Assembly: GCA_963556495.2 (NCBI GenBank)
Contig: OY747700.1
Location: 7,809,520-7,873,519 of the forward strand
Direction: 5' to 3'
Length of the DNA stretch: 64,000 nt
Source: Valencia hispanica
Taxonomy: Eukaryota > Chordata > Actinopteri > Cyprinodontiformes > Valenciidae
The notes below the pieces were generated by a model. The model worked only from the letters and a program-made list of their open reading frames with translations, ran no database searches and was not told the DNA's origin. Below, one piece after another: positions 57,701 through 64,000 of this stretch. Made by a program: the position numbers and the translations under genes. The stretch's first letter is position 1, and each line of letters opens with the position of its first letter.

Positions 57701-60700
57701 CCCCAGTGATGTGCCCATGCCCCAAGACCCTATATGAGTGGTAAAGTGATGGAGCGGGTGGACAGAGGTGTCCAGGGATGGGGAGGGAAGGACTGGGAGA
57801 CAAAATGTCTTCCCAAAGAGCCAGCTCCCCCACTAACCCCAATAGACACAGCTGTTCACCGGGATCCACCAGGGGAGGGAGGCCATGGCACGTTCAACCC
57901 GGGGCTCACGCCCACAGCACCACCAAGCCCCACGGACCCCAAGGCAGTCCCCCCAGCCCCATCCCAGAAGAACTAAACCCACCCTGACATTTGCTCTAGT
58001 ATCAGAACACAAAAGACACTCGAGGTTGACTTCGCCCCCCCAGCACACCCGCCGTCCAAGTGCCCTCGTAGGGGGAGAGCACCTGTCGCTAGTTAGCAAT
58101 AGCCTCCCCGCCAGCAAAGGAGGCCCCCAGCGCCACCTGCGCATCGGAGGCCCCCGCAGCCCAAACCTCGTTGACGTACCCGCCCAGACCAGGAGCAAAC
58201 CGATAATATTACAACCTTTAAGAGACTACACATGGCAGAACTCTCATGTAGTTTTGTGAAGTGGAGCCAAGATCGCTACCTCCTCTCCATGATGCTGCTC
58301 ATCTAAAAAGGGGTGAATTTGTTGCGGAGAGTGTGACGCAATTCTAACATCGCAAAATCTTGGGGAAAACAGAATCAAGAGAAGCGTTAAGAAGAATCTA
58401 TAACATTGGAGGTGTTCAATTCTGATGGAATCGGTCTGTTGGGACCGGTTCTCAATTATCAACCCTGGATGCAACAGTCAGTCATTGAAGGAGCTCCCCA
58501 GTTCTGCAACAGCTTCATGCGTGGGGTGGAAGACTGTGTCCAACAGTGATGTTATTTCTGTCAGAGTTCTTCTGTCTCCAACCACCTGTACTGGGTCGAG
58601 GGGGCGTTCTATCACAGAGCTGGCCTTCCTGATGAGCTAATCTAACCCTTCCTCTCAGCTGTTGATAAGCTGCTGCTCCAGCTGATGCCACCGTAGAGTC
58701 ATCGGGTGCGTTTCCACGATCGGACCATCGCGGTATGGCCCACTACACCAGGCGGCCCGTTTTCGGGGGCCATTTCAGGAACCAACGGAGTGCCAATATG
58801 GGGGTGTGTACTCTGAAATGGCTTGGTGGAGCTGTGGTTAACTCATGCCGATTGGTTGTAACAGAGAGCGAAATAAGCAGACGTCACCAAACAAGCAGGT
58901 TTTGTAAGATTGGAACAGTTGCTGGCAAAGCAGTTTATAACATGCCAAACAGAAACGCGGCAACCATCCCTGCTTCTTCCACTGTCGATGTCTTCTGTTC
59001 TGCTGTTGTGGGCGCCTTTTGGTGCTGATAAGCGACGCTACTCACTGCTGAAACGGTCGCCATATGCTGAAGGGCCAATTTTGTATCGAGAGATGACGAT
59101 TTACTGATTCACTGCACCAGAAAAAGATCCCGTTAAATTACCCTGAAGTTCCAATAGTGGAAACGCATCTATCGAGTCAAAAAAGTGAAGTAGGCTTCGG
59201 TTGTGAAAAGTTTGGAAAGCAACAGGTCCAATTACCTTCTATTCAATTGGTGTCTTGTCCTGTATAACCAAGACTCCAATCTATTGAGGTAGTGTCCATT
59301 ATGTTTAGGAAAAGGAGGTCTTGGGAGTTTGCTAGACTACTGCTTCAAACAGTAAGGCAGCACTGTTGCCCCCGTTCAACTAGTCAAAGATGAATCAGAG
59401 AGAAGTACATTCCTTATATACAAACCCAACAACCCAGTTTAGCCTTTTAAGCACAACTTACAGGAAGCCTTTATGTGTAAAGTCTTGCACTAAATCTGCA
59501 TTTTGTAGAGAACTGCAGACACCCTACTCCTACCAGCATCCCTCATAGAAGTGCACATCGATATGCAAGGATTAGGGCTGCACAATATAAGAGAAAACAG
59601 GCATTTGCGATACTATTGCTAAAGATTTTGAGTTTTCCAGACTTTCCTTTACACAACGCCTAAACACTTAGTGCTTTAGCATCTCAGTCACCACAAATCT
59701 AGATCAGATGTGGGCATTAAGAGCAGTTATAGTCCATCCATCTTTCCAAATATATTCCTGATCTGCAGAAAGACGCGTGTACATGACAGATTAGATTTAA
59801 TGGGAGAGTCGTCCACTGCTACAAGTTAGCGGTAAAATCAATGATGGCTGGTTTCCAGGTTGAGGTTTCAAATAGGGTTGAGGAGACTGTGAGGATGTCC
59901 GACTATCAAGATGCAAAGTAAAACAACTCATTTTAGAGGGGGCGGGAGAAGATGCAGAATACCATCTTCAGTTCAGTTCAAATGGATTTCATTATGGCTG
60001 CGCCTTAAAAAGCCTCCTCTGTTTTACCCATCTGTGTTAAGTTCCAAGCATTTCAAAGTCAGCAGAGTCCTTTGCGCCACAATTAACAGCTCACGAGTTT
60101 CACTGACAAAACCAACAGCAGTTTTGCGGGTCACCGAGGTCGCCCCAAAGGGTTTGTTTTCTTACAGCTGAGGTGTGAACGATAGTGAAACTGTGGTGGG
60201 AGATGTTTAGGCCATAGCTTTGAGAGACAGATCTCTCACTTCAATGTAAATTGGTTGCACATTTCTCCTGCAGATATTCGTCTTCACAGTGCTAGATTCC
60301 AAACAAACCATCAGAAACACAAGAGCCCACATGGAGACAAAGTCACGGGGCCGCAGTCTGTGTAATCACTTTGGATTGCCATGACTCGCATAACGGACTG
60401 CTTTTGTTCTCGCTTTCGTTTCAAATGGATGAAATAAAAACGAGTACACCAAACCGGGCTGCGAAACACAAAGATCATCTCTGTTCTGCTTCATGCATGA
60501 ATTTGCATTTCCTCAGTGGGCATGTGAACATTTTACAGCAGCATGTCTGTGACAGCGACTATCTTAGCAGCAGTTGACCAAGATAATGCTGTAGTTTGGC
60601 AATGAAAAGAGCAAAACGTACAGTCGCGTTACATTAACTTCTTTCATCTATAAGGAGCAAGAATGCCATCTCCAGCAGTCATGGGGCGAGAGGTGGGGTA

Positions 60701-63700
60701 CACCATGGACAGGTCGCCAGTCCATCACAGGGCAACACAGACACGCAGGACAAACAACCATGCACACACACATACTCATAACTAAGGGCAATTTAGAGAG
60801 ACCAATTAACCTAACAGTCATGTTTTTGGACTGTGAAAAAAAGCCGGAGTACCCGGAGAACATGCAAACTCCATGCAGAGAGACCCCAGGCCGGTATTTG
60901 AAGCCAGGACCTTCTACAACTGTGCCACTGTGCAGCCATGAACTACAGAACACACTGATTTTATTATATAGATAAATAGATAGCAAGGGTTGCGTTAACC
61001 AGAATTTTTCCATATTTGACGGCTTTCTTTAAACCGGTGATGGAACAATCTGACTGCCGTTCGTCATTTTGACAGAGTAGTATTCACACCCCTGACCACT
61101 TTGTGCAGATGCGCAGACATTTTCAACTCTATGCACGGAACTGAATCAAAATCAATAATATATTTATATTTTTTTTATATCCCATAAAAGCTTTTGATCA
61201 TCATCTATGACCTGGACAACGTACTCAATGCATCTCGCTAACCGGGAGCTAACAGAGTGTTCAAGGGTTACCATGAGCCCGTGTCATGCCAATCACTGGT
61301 GCATGCTGCGGGATTTTCTATCGCTGAAGAGAAAGGAAACGACTCGTTCAGAGAGTCTTTCAGACTCCTGATCACAACCAGTTAGAGAAAATGTCCTTCA
61401 TTTCAAAAATTTGCCTGAAGTGGCGCTTTAATCCCGGTCTCCAGTTTGGCAGCGGAGCGCAGATTCAGCCTCCACAACAACATCTAAACCCACATGAGAA
61501 GTCATCTGTCCGAGGCAAAAATCCCAAACCTCATGACAAAAACCTCTGCAGCAATCCGAGGTTTGATTACGTACAAGCAGCGTGGATTTCAGTTCCATGT
61601 GGAGCAGGAGGAAGATGTGAGACATTCAGGCCCCAGCAGCTTAACTATTCATATTTTAAATGCAATCGTTTAATTTCATTTTTATGTGTAATTCTCTGTT
61701 TAGCTTATTCAGAATAAATATTTAAAATCAATTTTAAAAAAAGCAACAACTATTGAATATGTTATAATTTCAAAATAATTACAGATAAAAACAGATTAGA
61801 TTTTTGTGACCCCATCGGTCAAAGTGACGCACAAAAAAACAAAAGAAAATTTGATCTCCAGCTGTCTGATAGAAATTAAATAGATTTTATTAGGCAAAAA
61901 GGTGTCAGTCAGGAGAAGGCTGCAAAAAAAATCTAATAAATCAACAGCCTTTGATATTGCAGGGAAACCTTGAAGACCATAATCAGTAATTGGAGAATAA
62001 ATGTGTTTTTTTCCCTTTCAGTTAGAGTTACTACAGCTGGTTTTTCTTCACCAAAATGTTGTCCAAAATTAATGGAATTTTTCTTTTTCTTTAAATATAT
62101 GGCGACTTAACTAGGAGGCCCGATTGGAGCTGCAGGAGTTCCTGAAAGGTTGTGCATCATTTCATAAACCTCCGAGCTCAACTTTAGACTTAAAATAAAA
62201 AAGCGCTACATACAAAACTTTTTTTAATGTATTTATTTAAACCAGATTTGATATAATCACAGCCACTTAAATCTACATATTAAGTATAATTTATTAGTCT
62301 TCGGTTTGGTTCATAGTTGAATCCTTAAATGTTTAGAGGTGAATAATTTCATACGTACAATTCAGGGTTTCTGGAGTAAGCAGGGCTTACTTTCTCACAT
62401 TTTGGTAGCTAAGAAAGATTAAGAAAGTTTGGGGTTGCTTTTCAAGCCGAGGCACAGCTTCTTCTTCTACTTAAGTGGGTTATGCAGCTGATACCCAGGT
62501 TTTTAAATCTACTGGGCAAATCTGCAAACTTCCTGACAGTATTGAAGTTTAAATTTCAAACAATTTTGCAGACAATCTTAACAGCAGCACATTTTCTGCC
62601 TCAACTTCCGGCTCAAACAGGAAATGCACAGTGAAAACCAGGGGGCGAATGTTCTCAGCTTAAATAATAGAGGTTTCCTTTTTGCTCATTTTCTAAATCC
62701 GTGTTATGCTCAGGAAACTTTCACAGGTATTTAAGGATTAATGGGAGTTTATACTGCACACTGGAATCTTAATGAACCAAATTAAAGTCACATCCCACAC
62801 CTGAAGTCCCCAGAATATTAAATAATTCTAGCTCCAGGTTATGAATTGAAAGTTCAAACTGAAGGACCCAAAGTCCAGATGAAACCAAACATGCTGGACT
62901 TTAGTTTACTAATACTGATGTTTAGGAAAATAAAATAAAGTTCACATAAAAATACTGGTTCAAAATATGCGAATTACATTGAAAAATGCTGTAATTTAGC
63001 AGTTTTATTATGAAGCAGGCATATTTTAAAGCTACACCACCATTTGCACAGCTGAGAAGTCTGCAAAGACTTATTTAAATAAAAAAAAATCCTAAATATT
63101 TACTATTTTCAAATTGTCATTTAATCCGTCCATCTTCTATACCTATTTACAAATTAAAAGGAATCCCTGGTCTGTTCTACTTGACGGCCATTTTAAAAAG
63201 TTTCTTTTTGTTGATTAAAGCGAACAAAATAAAATAAATTTTTTTCACTATAATTTTAAATTAAGAAAAAACACGCTCTCACTCATACACATCAGTATAC
63301 AACAAAATGACCTAAAATACTGTGCAAAACTCTCCTTTCTTTATAATTTACTATAAAAAGGTACCATTTTAATGTTGTCTTAATCAATATTTCTCCTGAG
63401 TTTTTTTTTACTTTGACTATGGCTGCTCTTTCACTCCGCCACTCCACGAGTTTTCATCGTGATGTTTTGTTGCCGTTTAAGCCGGATTTTTTTTTTAAAC
63501 CCAGCCCGGAACCTCTGGATAATGAATTTGGATAAGTCACTTCTAAAGTAAAAGGGATGAACCAGAATTGTGGTTCTAACACACAACTTGTCAAGGAACC
63601 AGTTTTAAATGCGAGCTTTAGTCACCTTGTCAATGGGGCCTCCTCTTAGAAAACTTTCTAGATGCGCCCCTGAAAATTTCGCAGCTGCATTTCGTCATAA

Positions 63701-64000
63701 ACATCCAGGACCAGGACACGTGGCAAACCACATCAACCTAAATGCAATTAAACACTTTGGGAAAATAAAAAAAAATCGTAATTCTGATTGATTATTGTTT
63801 TATAAGTTAATAAAATTGAAGCATCAGCCTGTTTTTCCGTGAAAGTTTTCCTTTTTTTTTTTTTTTTTTTTGCGTCGTGCGCAAAGATGCCCGCTGCGCA
63901 GCTTTTCCCTCGCCCAAACTCCGGTGCGCAGCTGTTGGGACTCACCTACAGTCGTGACCAGAGTGTTTGCGAAGAACATGGAGGACGCCAGGTCCCAGTT
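45320..64000 (-). CDS. kcnk6: Two-pore-domain potassium channel TWIK-2 type (kcnk6), 5' part beyond window
   Basis: Dimeric K2P K+ channel subunit with four membrane segments and two pore loops. Coding pieces on the - strand: 63946-64000 (partial), 53863-54255, 45320-45561. Both introns (about 9.7 and 8.3 kb) are GT-AG and split codons after base one. Order: pore 1 with filter TTVGYG spanning the first junction, M2 KAFSIVYALIGVPFTMLVLT, M3 VVHFLLLLIVVVLCCFLAPA, pore 2 WSFLDGVYFCFISLCTIGLG, M4 VYLFVGLMMMYLLLRTIHKM, cytosolic tail. It matches human KCNK6 (GQPYRALY, DLHGLT equivalents, C-terminal YASI) better than KCNK1 or KCNK7: pore 1 has the common TTVGYG rather than KCNK1's TTTGYG. The tail ends SYNSINKG, keeping a tyrosine-type (Y-x-x-hydrophobic) motif that in mammalian TWIK-2 directs it to endolysosomes. 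The first exon with M1 and the extracellular cap lies outside. Confidence 0.93.
45802..46058 (-). mobile_element. hAT-like family copy, one half
   Basis: Starts TAGGGGTGTCACAGTAC and is the inverted counterpart of 26860-27227 and 36026-36363 (shared TAGAGTACAAGCAGACATAG, TTCCTTCCTGTCAATCCC). Its other half resumes at about 47119. Confidence 0.7.
46059..47118 (+). mobile_element. Transposon-like unit carrying decayed P2RX7-C-terminal-like domain
   Basis: Bounded by inverted ends TAAAGTGCAACT (46059-46070) and AGTTGCACTTTA (47107-47118), interrupting an older hAT-like repeat. Inside, the open frame ending at 46394 reads MERNSAIASEGG, EVEDFSPPLSPEEREE and PELYRFEPIAA. This matches the start of fish 'P2X purinoceptor 7-like' proteins, which have an acidic N-terminus and PYRFEPIAS. 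A second exon-like piece (46482-46538, after ...CTCAACAG) reads GCTSLSATYIFCCKEVPKV, corresponding to the Cys-rich C-x(9-10)-CC-x-E-x-P-x-V part of that domain. Stops after each piece mean no functional protein. A related short MITE is at 20259-20637. Confidence 0.65.
47119..47330 (-). mobile_element. hAT-like family copy, other half
   Basis: Inverted homology to 26690-26890 (shared ATCCAAAATAAGGAGTTTGG-type, CATGCTGCATTCAAGT and ACATTCAGCTTGACA blocks). Together with 45802-46058 it makes one element split by 46059-47118. Confidence 0.65.
47331..48334. other. kcnk6 intron, unassigned
   Basis: A-run of about 29 at 48282-48310. No exon seen. The open frame 47500-47760 has no domain resemblance. 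Confidence 0.4.
48335..49240. mobile_element. Fold-back element with AAAGTCAGAATT arms
   Basis: Left arm ATACAGAAGAGGATTCGGGC, AACTGAAGAAAAA, AATTCTGACTTTAA (48335-48425) is repeated in reverse complement at 49142-49240. The element is interrupted by unrelated DNA at 48426-48544 and by a second transposon at 48545-49141. Confidence 0.8.
48545..49141. mobile_element. Non-autonomous transposon with GGGCCCGTCCACACGG ends
   Basis: Left end AGGGCCCGTCCACACGGAGA, right end the complement of AGGCCACGTCCACACGAAGC. The flanks TTA and TGA hint at a 3-bp target as used by PIF/Harbinger, but they are not identical. It contains an open frame of 164 codons (48674-49168) that extends out through the end and has no recognisable domain, so I do not call it a gene. 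Confidence 0.7.
49241..50516. other. kcnk6 intron, unassigned
   Basis: C-run at 49363-49372 and many A-runs. No exon or clear repeat. Confidence 0.4.
50517..50705. repeat. (CA)n / (CATACA)n microsatellite
   Basis: Mixture of ACAC, ACAT and ATATACAC units. The long His/Thr/Tyr open frames here are artefacts. Confidence 0.97.
50706..50972. repeat. Microsatellite-bounded dispersed repeat, copy 1
   Basis: Begins GTCTTGCTATCCTTGTGTTG and ends GGTCCTCACAAGTATAGC, with imperfectly inverted ends (CTATCCTTGTG and CTATACTTGTGAGG). The middle is a degenerate CCTAA-type array (CCTAAACCTAACC, CCTAACCCTAACC). Nearly identical to 52357-52628. Both are flanked by AC-rich microsatellites. Confidence 0.88.
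50973..51792. repeat. (ATACAC)n / (ATATAC)n long microsatellite
   Basis: More than 800 bp of almost uninterrupted ACATAC/ATATAC units with a higher-order period: TACATATACACATACATATA recurs many times between 51070 and 51340. Ends in (TA)n. Confidence 0.97.
51800..52325 (+). mobile_element. Internally deleted LINE (5' start joined to 3' end)
   Basis: 5' part: UTR-like T-rich leader and a start region reading YNWQQLINITKAQIIPQLQP and NPDELKRRRHRSR, as in the N-terminus of some fish LINE ORFs. From about 52140 another frame gives the C-terminus FFRSAERYRRSSLPTAISIY then NKSLKELA. The 3' tail is TTTAATTTCCCTTTGGGATT followed by AATAAAGTAATTTTGAATTT. The endonuclease and RT in between are absent. 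Confidence 0.7.
52357..52628. repeat. Microsatellite-bounded dispersed repeat, copy 2
   Basis: Near-identical to 50706-50972, same orientation, with a few substitutions and a small deletion in the CCTAA-type array. Confidence 0.88.
52641..53515. mobile_element. Large fold-back element in kcnk6 intron
   Basis: About 875 bp with two arms of roughly 300 bp (52641-52937 and 53218-53515) that are reverse complements with few mismatches: ATGGAGGACTACGGGGGTAA against the end CCCCGTTGTCCTCCAT. ACAT flanks both ends (52637-52640 and 53516-53519). The loop (52938-53217) contains a second, smaller inverted pair CATTGGTTAGAC / GTCTAACCAATG. No open frame. Confidence 0.93.
53863..54255 (-). CDS. kcnk6: kcnk6 middle coding exon
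   Basis: 131 codons. GYGHPTPLSDAG (end of pore 1), M2, basic loop QRSGMKPRPATV, M3, pore 2 with CTIGLGDFVP, and GQPYRALYQVGVM up to the junction with M4. Acceptor TTTACTTGCAG, donor GTGAGT. Confidence 0.95.
54474..54660 (-). mobile_element. L2 LINE 3' end, reverse strand
   Basis: GGCAACTTTATTTGTATAGC then AACTCAAGGTGCTTTACATG. This is the L2 tail inverted, with some 3' UTR. Confidence 0.85.
54678..54800 (-). mobile_element. Second L2 LINE 3' end, reverse strand
   Basis: AAGGCAAGGCAATTTTATTT and AATTCAAGGTGCTTTACATG. An independent short insertion right beside the previous one, same orientation. Confidence 0.85.
54815..55880. mobile_element. AAATATTTAG MITE family copy, split by a hAT element
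   Basis: 54815-54874 and 55516-55880 form one copy: AAATATTTAGCTAGAAAGGT, CTTGCCGATAAGCGGATGTG, CCAGTTTAGCTTGCTAA, AGTAAATATTTAGTTTG, GACTTTGAAAAAATGAACCC, and the end TTTGACTGTGTAAC. The hAT element at 54875-55515 lies inside. Confidence 0.8.
54875..55515. mobile_element. hAT element nested in the MITE, exact 8-bp target duplication
   Basis: Begins TAGGGTGACCAGGCGTCC and ends AAAATCTGGTCACCCTA. Flanking octamer ATATAGCT is duplicated exactly (54867-54874 and 55516-55523). 641 bp, no intact transposase. Confidence 0.95.
55881..56326. other. kcnk6 intron, unassigned
   Basis: No supported exon or repeat. Confidence 0.4.
56327..56949. mobile_element. Non-autonomous DNA transposon with CCCTTTTCCACTG-type ends
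   Basis: Left TAGCCCTTTTCCACTGAGG, right the complement of TAGTCCTTTTCAATTGC. Sub-terminal GGAGCTGGAGCTCC and CTCCAGCTCCAGCTCC blocks are also inverted. No transposase frame; superfamily uncertain. Confidence 0.75.
56950..58240. repeat. GC-rich, proline-codon-rich dispersed-repeat-like block
   Basis: Abrupt change to GC-rich, CCC/GGG-rich DNA with overlapping open frames of Pro, Gly and Arg on both strands (57023-57340, 56996-57280, 57734-57987, 57885-58259). No domain, no splice context inside the kcnk6 intron, and many nearly tandem CCCAGG/GGGGCCC variants. It resembles a type of GC-rich repeat that is dispersed in teleosts and often mis-annotated as collagen-like protein; I cannot fix a family. 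Confidence 0.5.
58455..58700 (-). mobile_element. LINE fragment, C-terminal part of ORF2
   Basis: The - strand gives the same block as 6165-6310, in a decayed frame, and extends further upstream (the equivalent of GERRTL... and SSSAYQQL). Flanked on the right by the next transposon. Confidence 0.65.
58701..59176. mobile_element. Non-autonomous DNA transposon with GGTGCGTTTCCAC ends
   Basis: Left TCGGGTGCGTTTCCACGATC, right the complement of TCGATAGATGCGTTTCCACT. About 475 bp. Open frames inside (58735-59028) have no recognisable domain. Target duplication unclear. Confidence 0.75.
59177..60654. other. kcnk6 intron, unassigned
   Basis: No exon supported. Weak sign of a hAT-like end (TTAGGGCTGCACAATATAAG near 59570), but its partner is not found. 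Confidence 0.35.
60655..60945 (-). mobile_element. tRNA-like-headed SINE-type repeat, reverse strand
   Basis: On the - strand: a decayed tRNA-like head (GTGGCACAGTTGTAGAAGG then TCCTGGCTTCAAATACCGG, the latter being a mutated B-box), then GGAGTTTGCATGTTCTCC, GGGTACTCCGGC, CAGTCCAAAAACATG and ACTGGCGACCTGTCC, ending near GTACCCCACCTCTCGCCCC. This is a widely dispersed teleost repeat. The B-box is damaged, so it is probably inactive. Confidence 0.75.
60946..63945. other. kcnk6 intron, unassigned
   Basis: AT-rich intronic DNA with A-runs and a T-run at 63851-63870. No exon or confident repeat. The open frame 61391-61717 has no domain resemblance. Confidence 0.4.
63946..64000 (-). CDS. kcnk6: kcnk6 upstream exon, partial at window edge
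   Basis: Reads NWDLASSMFFANTLVTTVG up to the donor GTGAGTCC, matching human KCNK6 AWDFASALFFASTLITTVG (pore helix 1 and start of the filter). The remainder lies beyond 64000. Confidence 0.92.
   Translation of the reverse strand, partial: TGTWRPPCSSQTLWSRL

Noticed and set aside
56996..58259. Collagen- or proline-rich-looking proteins on both strands
   Set aside because: Low-complexity GC-rich repeat within an intron; frames overlap on both strands, without splice sites or recognisable domains.
60655..60945. Functional tRNA gene
   Set aside because: Only a decayed tRNA-like head with a damaged B-box, continuing into a SINE-type body; no cloverleaf can be drawn.
1..64000. CRISPR arrays, operons, prophage or other prokaryotic systems
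   Set aside because: Sequence is clearly vertebrate; repeats are microsatellites, MITEs and tandem duplications without spacer structure.

Overview
This is a window of vertebrate nuclear DNA, almost certainly from a ray-finned (teleost) fish. It has multi-exon genes with GT-AG introns, CpG-rich first exons, and a dense mix of teleost-type repeats: L2, Rex3, Tc1-like, hAT-like, fold-back MITEs and long AT/AC microsatellites. There are no bacterial-style genes, operons or CRISPR arrays. I can support three protein-coding genes. blvrb (biliverdin reductase B / flavin reductase) is complete on the + strand, with five exons between 23706 and 28831. sertad3 (SERTA-domain transcriptional cofactor) is complete on the + strand, with a single coding exon at 37334-38245 and probable upstream non-coding exons. 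kcnk6 (TWIK-2-type two-pore potassium channel) lies on the - strand. Its last two exons (45320-45561 and 53863-54255) are complete and the end of the preceding exon (63946-64000) runs off the window.

Layout. 1-18400 has no recognisable coding exon and is mostly transposon debris. A CpG-rich block at 18408-18880 ends, on the - strand, in a strong splice donor. It looks like the first non-coding exon of a divergent gene; by comparison with the human order SERTAD3-BLVRB-SPTBN4 the best guess is sptbn4, which would make 1-18400 its first intron. 18900-23500 is a repeat-rich intergenic stretch. 23493-28920 is the blvrb locus, whose introns contain L2, Tc1 and hAT insertions. 29300-32100 holds Tc1-like and LINE remnants. 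32955-33582 is a 214-bp unit repeated three times just upstream of the probable sertad3 start; each copy has an identical ZNF143/THAP11-like motif. 35106-35256 is a well-bounded candidate exon with a 41-codon open frame. 39600-45300 is again mostly repeats: an L1-clade remnant, LINE tails and a recent 286-bp tandem duplication. 45320-64000 is kcnk6, whose two large introns carry microsatellites, fold-back elements and nested transposons.

The gene products act separately: a cytosolic NADPH-dependent reductase, a nuclear cofactor, and a membrane or endolysosomal K+ channel. Their grouping reflects conserved synteny (human 19q13) rather than an operon.

The most interesting material is (a) a transposon-like unit at 46059-47118 carrying a decayed P2RX7-C-terminal-like domain, (b) the triplicated promoter unit before sertad3, (c) a candidate exon or uORF that would run into the sertad3 start region, (d) several nested insertions dated by exact target-site duplications, and (e) an apparently local MITE family with at least five copies in this window.
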